A stretch of 64,000 bases of DNA from positions 19,823,452-19,887,451 of the forward strand of contig OX235267.1 in the NCBI GenBank assembly GCA_944472135.2. Direction: 5' to 3'. The translations under genes and the position numbers were made by a program. This DNA is from Trichobilharzia regenti. Lineage: Eukaryota > Platyhelminthes > Trematoda > Strigeidida > Schistosomatidae. This document shows, one piece after another, positions 23,001-35,000 of the stretch. A model generated the notes under the pieces. The model was not told where the DNA came from. It made no database searches and saw nothing but the letters and a program-made list of their open reading frames with translations. How positions within the stretch are numbered: the first letter of the stretch is position 1; every line of letters begins with the position of its first letter.

Positions 23001-26000
23001 TCAGAAAGTGATTCATCAGCGTTTACCAATACTGCCAACTGCACTTAGGAATTCCCTTCACCTAAATTCTTGTCTTAGTTTCATTACTGAACAAGTGGGA
23101 CATGAGTTCCTTCAAGATTGCAGATACACCTTGATGATGAGTGCCAACAAGCACGAAACCTACACCAAAGGCGTCCCGCCAATCGCCTACAACCATCTAA
23201 CAATAACAGTTCTGAATCTACTGGGACAAAGAGTCACATAGCATGGTGGCTAAATTGCAAAATTCACTGACAGAATTCAGTCTGCAGGAAACAAAGGACT
23301 GGACGCACAACACTAGCTAGTGTCCAATCAAAACTAGAAGTAAAACATATCCTGTGTTTGCCAGACAGTGGTGAATGAGGTGGTCATTTCAAAAATCAAA
23401 TAAAAGTTATCAAAACGTTAGACGTTTTTATTCAGACTTTGATAATGCTCAGCAAACAGACAGAAGCCAGATTTTAAATATCCCTAGACTCCAGGTTAAT
23501 GACTGAATACCAAAACGTTTGCCTTGTAACCTAATAGTGATGAGTTCAATGTGAGGTTATTCGTTGAAATCCAGTGTTAAAGACTATTAAATAAGGATGA
23601 ATCAGTTGCTCATGGTTTCGCAGTGATTACTCTAGCTGATATTGTTGCTTGAAGAAATTCACTTCGGTTCACCTAGGATTGGCGACAGCAGTTAATGCGA
23701 AATCCACTGTTTGCGCCTTAGGTTTTTGAGGATTACATTAAATATTTGCTAGAGTTGTGGTTGCCGAATACACTTAATACAGTTGTGATATAATTAGGCT
23801 TGGAGCGCGCTTTTCGATCAGTGCGCTACAATTGTTTAGTTACATAAAACTCTCATTTCTTTGGTGTTTCTGACCACGAAGTTTTGGAAATTATTGCAAT
23901 TCGTTTACTTTCGAACTCTAAACCTGTGGATATAATCTTGTTGACTACTAATACCTATAACTAACTGTTTGGTATTTTGTGACTTTTTAACACTAACACA
24001 TATCTATAATTGTATATATTGTTCGATTTACATGTTCAAGTTGGCTCAAGTCAGTGAGTCTATGATTTTTGTATCATTTTAGTTAACTGTGCTTAACCGG
24101 ACATTTTTATTATTCTTGTCGCCTGTTGTCCTTTTTGCTGTGAACTATTTTCTTTTTGCTGGTGTTGTTCTGATTGTTTTATTCCTTGTTTTCCGGTTTT
24201 AAGGGGAGCAACCCACAAGGTCTCTTCTCTCTAAACTATATCTTAATGTAACAATCCCTTTCTCAGGCGTGAGGCTAGCAACCCCACCCTGTAAACAAAG
24301 TTGCTACAGAAACTTCAGCACGATGAATCTCTTTGCACCAAAAGAAAACGTCTGTGTGGAGACATGGAACGTTGGCACTACGTACGAGATTGGCAAAGCT
24401 ACCCAGATCGCAAACGAAATTAAAAGATACGGAATCCAAGTACTGGGAATATGTGAAAGTAGATGGAACGGAAATGGACTCACCAAATTGTCAACGGGTG
24501 AGTCAGTGATCTACTCCGGTCACCCAGAAGATAACCACACGCACACCGAGGGCGTGGCTATCATGATTTCACCAACGGTAACAAATGCCCTGATACAGTT
24601 GGAAACAATCTCGCCCAGGATAATCACCGCCAGATTCAACTCCAAAGGAAGGAAAGTGTCAATTATACAATGCTATGCACCCAAAAACAACGAGGACCTC
24701 AAAAAGAAAGAAGAATTCTACAGACAACTACAGGCAACAATGGACAATACGCCAGCTGGTGACATTAAAATACTAATGGGAGACGTGAACGCCAAACTGG
24801 GATCAGACAACACAGGAAGGGAACTAATCATGGGTAGAGAAGCTCTCTATGAGAAATGAATGAAAATGGAGAACTCTTCGCCGACTTCTGCGCCTTCAAC
24901 AAACTAGTGATTGTTGGCAGCGTATACAAACACAAAGATATCTACAAGGCTACATGGGTGTCACCAGACGGGCAAACCAAAAACCAAATTGACTTTATCT
25001 CAATCTCAAGGAAGTGGAGGCGCAGCCTACTGGACACAAAAGTAAGAAGAGGAGCAGACGTTGGCTCAGACTCACCATCTCGTACAAGGGACAATCCAAG
25101 TCAAATTAAAAGCTTTCAAGGAAACAGGAGCTGCAGATAGACCATAAGCCAAGTTCAACACTCAAAAGCTGAAGGACCAGGCTACAAAGGACATCTTCAT
25201 TGCAAGCATAAAGGACAAAGCCGAGACACAAATCAACACCAGCGAAAAGGTCAGCGCCGAAAAGCACTGGGACAACTTGAAAACGGCGTGGAGTCAAACC
25301 TGCATGGAAGTTCTAGGCAGAAAGAAGAGACAGGACAAACAGTGGCTCACTACGGACACTTGGAAACTAAAAGAACAGAGAAGGACAGTGAAACTAAAGA
25401 TTATCCAGTGCACTGACGAGCAACAAAAACAGTATTTGAATGCAAGCTACTATACACTGAACAAAAGACTAAAGAAGAGTGCCAGGGAAGACAAAAGACT
25501 ATATTATGAAACCATGACAAGCAAAGCAGAACAAGCTGCAGGCAAAGGAGACCTCGCCACACTCTACCAAACAACTAGGTACCTATCGGGCAAAAGTTCG
25601 ACACAGATTAAGCCAGTAAAGGATGACAATGGAAAGTCAATCACCAAAGAAGTGGAGAAAAGAAAACACTGGGCTGAGCACTTCGAAAGACTTCTACATC
25701 GACCACCACCTACAACGCACCCAACAATACCAACAACGGAAACAGATCTACCAGTGAACATCGACCGCCCCCCCCCGACGAAATCAGAAATCCTGAATGC
25801 AATCAAGATGCTTAAGGCTGGGAAAGCAGCAGGACCAGGTGGAATCTCAGCAGAAGCTTTGAAAATAGACCCAGAGACAACAGCGGACTTGACGACACCA
25901 CTGCTGGAGAAGGTGTGGAAAGAGGGCAAAGTACCCGAGGATTGGAAGAAAGGATACTTATTCAAACTACCAAAGAAAGGAGACTTAAATCAATGCAAGA

Positions 26001-29000
26001 ACTGGCGCGGAATTATGCCCCTGACCATCCCAAGCAAAATACTAAGCCGCATCATCGTCGAGAGAATCAAACAAGCACTGGATGAAAAAATTCAACCGAA
26101 ACAAGCTGGTATCAGGAGAAACAAGTGATGTATTGATCAAATCGCCACACTACGGATCGTCATTGAACAAAGCTTGGAATGGCAGTCACCTCTCTATCTC
26201 AACTTCATCGACTTTGAGAAGGCCTTCGACAACGTCGATCGAGAGGTCATTTGGCAACTGCTTCGCTACTACGGGGTCCCATCGACAATTATACACCTCA
26301 TCCAACAGTTGTAAGACAATGCTGCATGCCAAGTAATCCACAACGGGAAACTTACGGAGGCCTTCGAAGTGAGGACGAGAGTGAGGTAAGGCTGTCTACT
26401 ATCGCCAATGATCTTCCTGATTGTAGTAGATTGGATAATGCTACAGACAACGGGCAATAAGGAAATAAGCATAAAATGAACTCACACAAAAAACTTGGAG
26501 GATCTGGACTTCGCCGATGATATATGTCTGATTTCCCACAAACTGGAAGATATGCAAGTGAAAAGCAACAAGTTGGCAGAAGAAGCATCAAAGATAGGAC
26601 TTCAAGTGAACATAGATAAAACAGAGGTGATGAAGATTCCTGGCCAACAGCAACAGCAACAACAATCAGCATAAATGGGAGGAACCTGAAAGAAACAACC
26701 TCCTTCACCTACCTGGGAAGCATCGTTTCAACTACAGGCGGTGTTACTGACGAGGATATCAAAGCCAGAACCGGAAAAGCAAGACAAGCTTTCATTACTC
26801 TTAAATCTGTGTGGAGGTCAACAGCACTCAGAATCAAAAATCAGATCCGGATCTTCAATTCCAATGTGAAGTCAGTGCTATTGTACGGATCAGAGACTTG
26901 GCGCGTCATAAAGAGCATCTCAAACAAACTTCAGACCTTCATTAACTGCTGCCTTCGCTCAATACTCAAGATCAGATGGCTGGCCAGAAAAGATCAGCAA
27001 CAGAGAACTCTGGGAGCGAACCAACCCAAATAGGAACCGATTGTGAAACAAATAGGCAGGAAGAAATGGAGATGGATTGGCCATACGCTGAGGAAACCAT
27101 CAAGTGACATCACCAGACAAGCCGTTACTCGAGTGGAACCCAAAAGGGAAGTGGCGAGTTGGTCGTCCAAGGGTGACTTGGAGGAGGTAACGTGAAGAGG
27201 AGATGAAAGCATGTGGGCAGCCTTGGAGCGGGTTGAAAAAGTTGGCAGGAGACCGAATGCAATGGAGACGCGCGGCTGAAGCCCTATGTTCCTCTAGGAA
27301 TTAAAGGATATAATAATATAATAATAATAATAACGAAGAATAGATTGTTTGAGATAGACTTAGCTGTTAAACAGTTCATTATCCACATAAATGATGTAGA
27401 AAACTGATTTATGATATTTGCCAATTGAAATGCTCAACTGAATGGGGTATTTTTATATTTTCCTTTCTCTTCGGTTATTCAGGATTCTTGTTGTTTTTGG
27501 TGTGTCACATAGTATAAATATTCTTTTTTACTTGACAACATCTCAGAAATTATTCGTTTTTTGCACTCGTTCTTTGACAATATGACTATGATCATCACTA
27601 TAGACAGCAACATTTATAGGAGGTTACAGGCATATCCAGTGGATAAGTCATAAATAAGAGGAAATGTGCATCCTGGATTCCACTGCTTATCACCATCCAA
27701 CAAATGACATCAGTTTAAGCTTTAGACATCGTTAAAGCGTCCGTATTAGGAGCCAAAATATTAACAGAGATTGAACACTTCATTCCAATATATTCAGTCA
27801 ACGGGAAGTACAAAATTAAATTAAGTGAGGAATAACTGATAACCATTGCACTAGATATGGCTGTCATGGCCCAAGCGGGCGACTAGACTGAACTTTGGAG
27901 TTTGAAACGACGAATACTAGATACAAGTCTCAATAGGGACCACCATCACCCTATGGTGATTGCAGGTACATCCAGCTTACGACTCCAAAATAGAACGAAA
28001 GGCTCATCCCGGATCCAACTCATAGTCAGCATCCACCCAATAACAATATCACATTTTGTTCAAGAATCCATGCAATTACTTCTGATGAATTTGTACAGCT
28101 CTTGAGGTGAACAATACTACGGTTGATTTTTAGAATAAAAATGTTCATGGAATACTGTTGAAGCTTTTATTTTAGTTTCCACCTAATGTATATTTCGGCT
28201 CACTGCCAAACATTCATTTGAAATGATATTAAATGTTTGCTGTTTTGTTTATGAATGTGTAATAAAACTTCTTGGTAAAGTAACACTAAAAATAATGTTT
28301 AGACTGATGTCAAAATCTTTGCCAGATAAATTCAAAGTTTGAAGCGTAACAAAGCTATTACAACCTGCATGACAAACATCTCTAATTTTTACCGAAGTTA
28401 TATTTTAAAAACCAGAACACTACGATAATTGCACCGTAAAATTTAATCAATATTCCAATGTGATTTCGTTAAGCTGACTTTGACTTTTTAAAGGTTTGTT
28501 TTTAGTGAGCTAATGATGAGATTGACCTTGATCTGAAATTATTCAGTGTTCAACATCGGTTAAAAATATTAAAAAATTAACAAATAAAACTCTCACCATT
28601 ATAATGAAGATACAGGATATCATTCAGTTGTGGTGTTTGATACAATTTATGCTTTGCACAATGTTGCTTCAAAAACTTTTTTGTCATCCTATGAAAGAGG
28701 AACATTAATATTTAATATGTTATCTCAAAATTAAGTAGTGTGTGTGCTCACAAGTCAATTTTACTTAAAGAATGTGAGTAGCATAAAGTAGAAGGTTGCA
28801 CGATCACTGCTGTTACAATTTAGTCTGTTTTATGGTATTGTGTTTGCATATATATATATATGTAACCGTAATATTAGTATTGCACTGAGGGTACATCAGT
28901 AGTCAATAATTAATTTAAAATGTCATTTTCCACCACTTCTATCTTTAGTTATTTTAAAATAAAGTGCAGTCATGATAATACAGGAAAATCTACACCTTCC

Positions 29001-32000
29001 CAAAGACTGATTCTGAAATAATCCTCCCTTAAATTATGCAGTCAGTTATGTCATAGTTGTGAAAAAATCAGAAATCATACGGTTACATTACAGTAGTACT
29101 TTGTCAAAATTGAAGTAGAAATATGTGGTGAAAGTCACTCACTTTTAGTTCTGTTGCCTGTATAGTAGTTTCTCAAGTACTTATGGATACTGGATTTCAT
29201 TCCATATGAGGTTAAGAGCGCATATTACTGGTAAATCTAAGCAGTGGGATGGATATGCATCTTAGGCATCGGTGGAATCATGTTGATAAGTCAAGTACAT
29301 CGCAACTATATTACCGACACGTTTTATTCACTTTCCTCTATTTTTATTTTACTATAAAATGAGGGTTTACCAATTTTCTGACCGTTCCAATACCACGGTT
29401 ACACAACAAATAAATTATAATCTTCTCCATATTTTGTTTGGAAAATGCTCTTTGTCTACTGAAACCATTAACTCGAAAATCATCTCTGTGCGTCTGGAGA
29501 ACTGCTGATGGTAACTGAAGTTTACCGATTAACTATTTAATGCACTTATTAAATATCTCAATAGTAAACCATTTTAAACATTGATTAGATAGTATTCTGG
29601 TACAAGTGACGCACATTCGCTGTGTTTCAGTGCTTTGTCGTTTACCATAATCCTTTTACTGGAGAACAGTCATCACCCAATCATATAGGTACAATGACTT
29701 TTTAAAATAACAGCAAATACGGAGGTGAGTTCCACAGTCCCACCCAAATAAAACCTTATGACTGTCTGCCAACACTAATTCGTTTCACCAGTAAGGAAAA
29801 AACTCGTAAGGTTCTGTGTACAAATATTGGTGTCTAATTAAACTGAATGCTTTTTTAAACAACAGAAAATATCACCTGAGGTTTACATAACCGAGAATCA
29901 CTAATTGACTAAAGATGACTGGGACTACTCATTTTCATGCATAGTATATGTATCATATGTCATACCTTGGTTCTTTTGAACTTTCTTCCTCGATTTCTTT
30001 TAATGCTTTATACGGATTTGCGTGATCTATCTGTGAGCCGTTCCTTTTTATTATAGAATAACCAGGTGGATATGGGAGACTGGTTAAGTCAACTGAAAAT
30101 GGATTGGTAGGCGAATTTTTCAAATCTTCATTTAATTTCTCAAGATTATTGAGAGTTTCCGTTAGAATATCACTACTCTCGACAAAAGAACCATTCGATG
30201 GACTGTTATCGCCTTCAGTTTGTTGGTTTATTTGTTCATCTGAAAGAGAATATAACAAACACACAAACATAATTAAGACATTATATTTGCAAAAAAGTTT
30301 GTATTTGAAAAATAGTTTTAATTGTAACTAAACATTCAATAATTACACAAATTTAGAAGTCTAAATCGCACATCTTGAGACTCATCGTAATCAAATCTGG
30401 CTAGTTATAGAATAAAATCGATCTATCAAGTTACTAAAATCATATTGTCTAAACAGGTTAGTGGTTGTCAATTTAACAATTAAGTGATACACGTTTAAAT
30501 TTTCGAAGAAACGCGAGTTTCATTTCGAGGCTGTAGATATACACTGTTGATGAATATCGACAAATACGAAACATTTGACAAGTAAAACTCCCTGTCTATT
30601 CACTTCTCCGGAATTCAAGTATCAAATAAACGCCATTTTATATCGGAGTTATTGTTGTTGATGGTGCTGTTCAGGATATTCAGGTGAATGTTAACATGAG
30701 CATTTTGAATCTACGAGATAAACAGAACCAATGATCGGACAATGTAGGTTCTATGCCTTGAAAGTAGTTACATTAATACGGATGCATTTACACAACTTTT
30801 ATCTGAATCATGATCACGTATATATTTCCTCCTTAAACCACTTTTTATTTTAAGCAGCTCATAAAAGTTTTATTTTAGTTTCTTTATCCTTTTCTGTGTT
30901 AATTTCTACCTTGATGTGCTGTTTGGATGCTGCATCACTACTTAGTATCGTCTAGTGGAATGTCATTAATGTCTTTCATATATCAAAGCCGGAAACTGAT
31001 TCGTGGATGCATGTTTCATAAGTGATTATAGCATCATAAACAGTAATACTACCTGTTAGCAAATGTTTGTCGTCTGAAAATTTATCTGCTCTATAAAACT
31101 CAGTAAAACTGAGAGTGAACAGTTAAAGATGCTTCCTGTGGAGTTAAAATCTGTCATTAAACAATGGCTGACTGGATTATTTGGCTCTCTTTAAGACTGT
31201 CACTCTGTCTTACTGATAAGTGACGACAAGTATGAAATTAAGCTCACAGTTTTTCTGATGCTTGACTCTGAATAAACTTAATGGAGGAAATGGAGTGTTC
31301 TATCATTTAGCCTTGTGGCTAAATCGAAAAAAGTTGTGAGTGGACATTGTTTGGTGTTTAAAAATTTATAGGTGAATAAATTATTTAACGAACTCTAAAA
31401 ATCTGTAAAGCCCATGTAACAACAGAAGACAAGGGCCAGGCAACAGATCGTTTTATTATGAAAATCAACACGTATTTATACATCTTTCAACTACATTATT
31501 ATAGACAAGCGCAGTCATCTGATTGGTTGTTTAGGTAGACAAACGCAGGCTTCTGATTGGTTGTTTCGGGATTCCTTGACAAATAGAGTTCTCTCTGCGA
31601 ATCATATTTTGCCACGTTAACTTTGCTGTGATTGGTTGTTGACTCAGGCTTGTTCATATCTTCTCACGGCCCATATTAGTGACCTAGACCTTAACGTAGA
31701 TTAGTGCCAACCAATCGGCTAGCAGCCTGCTCTCACCACACTCGTCCCCCCGTCAAATACGTGCGACTGAAGTCGGCTTGATCTACTTGGTGCAGGCGTC
31801 ATCGTTGGCTTGTCTCGCTGTATCCATTTCTGGAGCTCGCTGACGTTCACGCGCCTCTCATTGTTCGCCATTGCGACTGTGTCTGCGTAACCCCATCTCG
31901 AAGTGACCATATATGGTCCTTCCCACTTTGGAAACTGTTTGCCTGACCCTGTCGAACATTCGTCCATACTTCGGCCCACACCTTCATATGCTGCTTTCGC

Positions 32001-35000
32001 CCGACCTCCCAGCAGCGTCTCAAGTAGCAGCTCCATCGCTGACAGATCTTGAACGCCACTCAACTGCGCAGAAGCCTTGAAGTCTTGCCCGACGATCCAT
32101 ATGTCTCCATCGAAAACTGCAGGGTATAGGCTTTTCATTTGTCGGTAGGCAGCGACACCAAATGTAACAACAGAAGACAAGGGCCAGGCAACAGATCGTT
32201 TTATTATGAAAATCAACACGTATTTATACATCTTTCAACTACATTATTATAGACAAGCGCAGTCATCTGATTGGTTGTTTAGGTAGACAAACGCAGGCTT
32301 CTGATTGGTTGTTTCGGGATTCCTTGACAAATAGAGTTCTCTCTGCGAATCATATTTTGCCACGTTAACTTTGCTGTGATTGGTTGTTGACTCAGGCTTG
32401 TTCATATCTTCTCACGGCCCATATTAGTGACCTAGACCTTAACGTAGATTAGTGCCAACCAATCGGCTAGCAGCCTGCTCTCACCACACTCGTCCCCCCG
32501 TCAAATACGTGCGACTGAAGTCGGCTTGATCTACTTGGTGCAGGCGTCATCGTTGGCTTGTCTCGCTGTATCCATTTCTGGAGCTCGCTGACGTTCACGC
32601 GCCTCTCATTGTTCGCCATTGCGACTGTGTCTGCGTAACCCCATCTCGAAGTGACCATATATGGTCCTTCCCACTTTGGAAACTGTTTGCCTGACCCTGT
32701 CGAACATTCGTCCATACTTCGGCCCACACCTTCATATGCTGCTTTCGCCCGACCTCCCAGCAGCGTCTCAAGTAGCAGCTCCATCGCTGACAGATCTTGA
32801 ACGCCACTCAACTGCGCAGAAGCCTTGAAGTCCTGCCCGAAGATCCATATGTCTCCATCAAAAACTGCAGGGTATAGGCTTTTCATTTGTCGGTAGGCAG
32901 CGACACCAAATGTAACAACAGAAGACAAGGGCCAGGCAACAGATCGTTTTATTATGAAAATCAACACGTATTTATACATCTTTCAACTACATTATTATAG
33001 ACAAGCGCAGTCATCTGATTGGTTGTTTAGGTAGACAAACGCAGGCTTCTGATTGGTTGTTTCGGGATTCCTTGACAAATAGAGTTCTCTCTGCGAATCA
33101 TATTTTGCCACGTTAACTTTGCTGTGATTGGTTGTTGACTCAGGCTTGTTCATATCTTCTCACGGCCCATATTAGTGACCTAGACCTTAACGTAGATTAG
33201 TGCCAACCAATCGGCTAGCAGCCTGCTCTCACCACACCCAGTTTATTTAAGAGACACACTTTAAATGACACATGAAACCTTTGCAAATCCCTTTAGAAAA
33301 ACCTTTCCCTCTAGTAACAGTTAGTGATATCAATCCTGTGTTTGTTACCACTGAGATGTGTGACTACAACACTTATGCTCGAACGTGAAACTAAAGTTTT
33401 AGGATACACAGAATGGTATTTCGCTGTTTCATGCCTTTTTTTGTAAGCTACAAACTAAATTTTTGCCCTTAATGCAATAAACTACTGATATTACTTATGT
33501 TTAAAATATATGCTGTAGAACAATGTAAGAGATGTCAATTTTAGTCTGCGACAATTGGTAGCACCTGATCACATATGCATGTATATATATGGCTTCCCCT
33601 AGAAAGGAAATGTGCAGCTTTATTTTCTCTCATCATTGTGAGTTTCATGATTCGGATATATTTTGAAGCATTTGTCAGCACTATAACGCTTCTTATGATA
33701 ATTAACTGGTAAGTCTTGAAAAATCCTCAGTGGTGCATTTTTTCGATCACACTATAAATTATGTTTTGTTTTACAAGACGAAAATTTATTTTTTAGTGCA
33801 GGACTTTGTGACGATAATTGGCTGGGTCAGTATGTGTAGTGAGTGAAGAGATAACAATAATTTAAAGAATAAATTAACTGTACATTAGGAAGAATCAATC
33901 AGCGCATTTAACATCTGAACTAATAATTAAACTTCAGTGTAGGTTTTTCCAAGAGCTAACATCGGTTAGATAGTCACTGGATGAATGTTTCGTCCTATAT
34001 TAGGACTCTTTAGCCAAGAGTACTTATGACTTCGCTAGCGATCGAACCCTGGACCTCGAGGTTATGAGGTCAAGCTATTTGACTGTTAATTCGATTGGCT
34101 TGAGATTCAGCGACCCATGAATTCTGGCTTTATTAATTTTTGATACAGAGCCATCCCCAAGTATTCAATTCACGTTGACATGGTAAACCCCACTTTCAAT
34201 GATTTTCCGAATGATTTCGATTCTCAACGAAATCTGAGTTGAAAATGACCAAAATCCATATAAAATCTTATAATCTAAACAATCAAACGTCTCTCTTGGA
34301 TAGTTACTCATCATTTAAATGACACCAACACATTACTTAGTCTTTTAAAAGGCATATAGATAAAATAATAATAATCTCTGGGTTTTTAGCGGTATATACT
34401 TGATTCAATTCGTTTTCTATGAGTTCAGTTTCATTCTAGGCAAAATAAAATGAAAACAAGTTAGAAATTTGCTTTGGAGGTCTAACCAGTTTTCACTTTA
34501 TGTGCTTTTTTCCTTTAGATAGATGAAATACTTATTGCAGATTTATTTTCCATTGAGTTCTAAGTCACGTTTAACCAGATAACAATCAAAGTAAATTACT
34601 TAATATAAGTAGCTACATAACTAAGAGAAAATATACCCAAATAATTTCAGAACAGCTATTTAGCTGAAACAGCGCTAAACCATAAAGAATGTATGTATGT
34701 GTTCATTCACTTTAATTAATGACCTCAAGATAAGCGGACATTTATGTCCTTCTGATAGACAATATATACGGGATTACAAGAGTGATCTTATCTATGCTTA
34801 AAGAAATAAAACAGAAACGGGACAGCTGCGAATCAGAATTGGGAAATAAATAGAATCGAGAATCTGCCAGAAGTACAAATTTCAAAATACAATTTTAAGT
34901 AAGGATAGCTGAAATTTGACTAATCAAACTAGTTAAAATAAGATGAGCGAAAAAGTAGATAGGAAAATAAGGGATACTAAATTGTATCATATGATAATAC

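Larger units (their letters stand above)
24080..27333 (+). mobile_element. RTE (SR2-like) retrotransposon, near full-length copy B
   Basis: A 3.25-kb RTE-clade LINE in DNAAF1 intron 3, antisense to the gene. It has a 5' UTR shared with copy C, an apurinic-type endonuclease, a reverse transcriptase, a short 3' UTR (TTCCTCTAGGAATTAAAGG) and an ATA microsatellite tail instead of poly(A). No terminal repeats are present, as expected for a non-LTR element. Several stops and frameshifts make it non-autonomous. It is nearly identical to copy C in the first 1.4 kb and to copy A in the last 1.1 kb. Confidence 0.93.
30240..31410. other. DNAAF1 intron 1, 3' part
   Basis: Non-coding, except for two degenerate hammerhead-like strings listed separately (30531 and 31203). 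Confidence 0.5.
31411..33240 (-). mobile_element. Tandem miniature LTR retrotransposon (TRIM-like), three LTRs and two bodies
   Basis: Three 326-bp LTRs (31415-31740, 32163-32488, 32911-33236) alternate with two 422-bp bodies (31741-32162, 32489-32910), with period 748 bp. CCCA flanks both outer ends (31411-31414, 33237-33240), a perfect 4-bp target duplication. On the minus strand each body starts with a primer-binding-like TGGTGTCGCTGCC, ends with a polypurine tract (GACGGGGGGACGAG), and holds a gag start fused to an integrase end. The parts for self-replication (protease, RT, RNase H) are missing, so it must have been mobilised in trans. It lies in DNAAF1 intron 1, in sense orientation. 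Confidence 0.93.

Noticed and set aside
28847..28862. TATATATA as a promoter
   Set aside because: It is a short TA microsatellite inside an intron, not near a transcription start that I can support.
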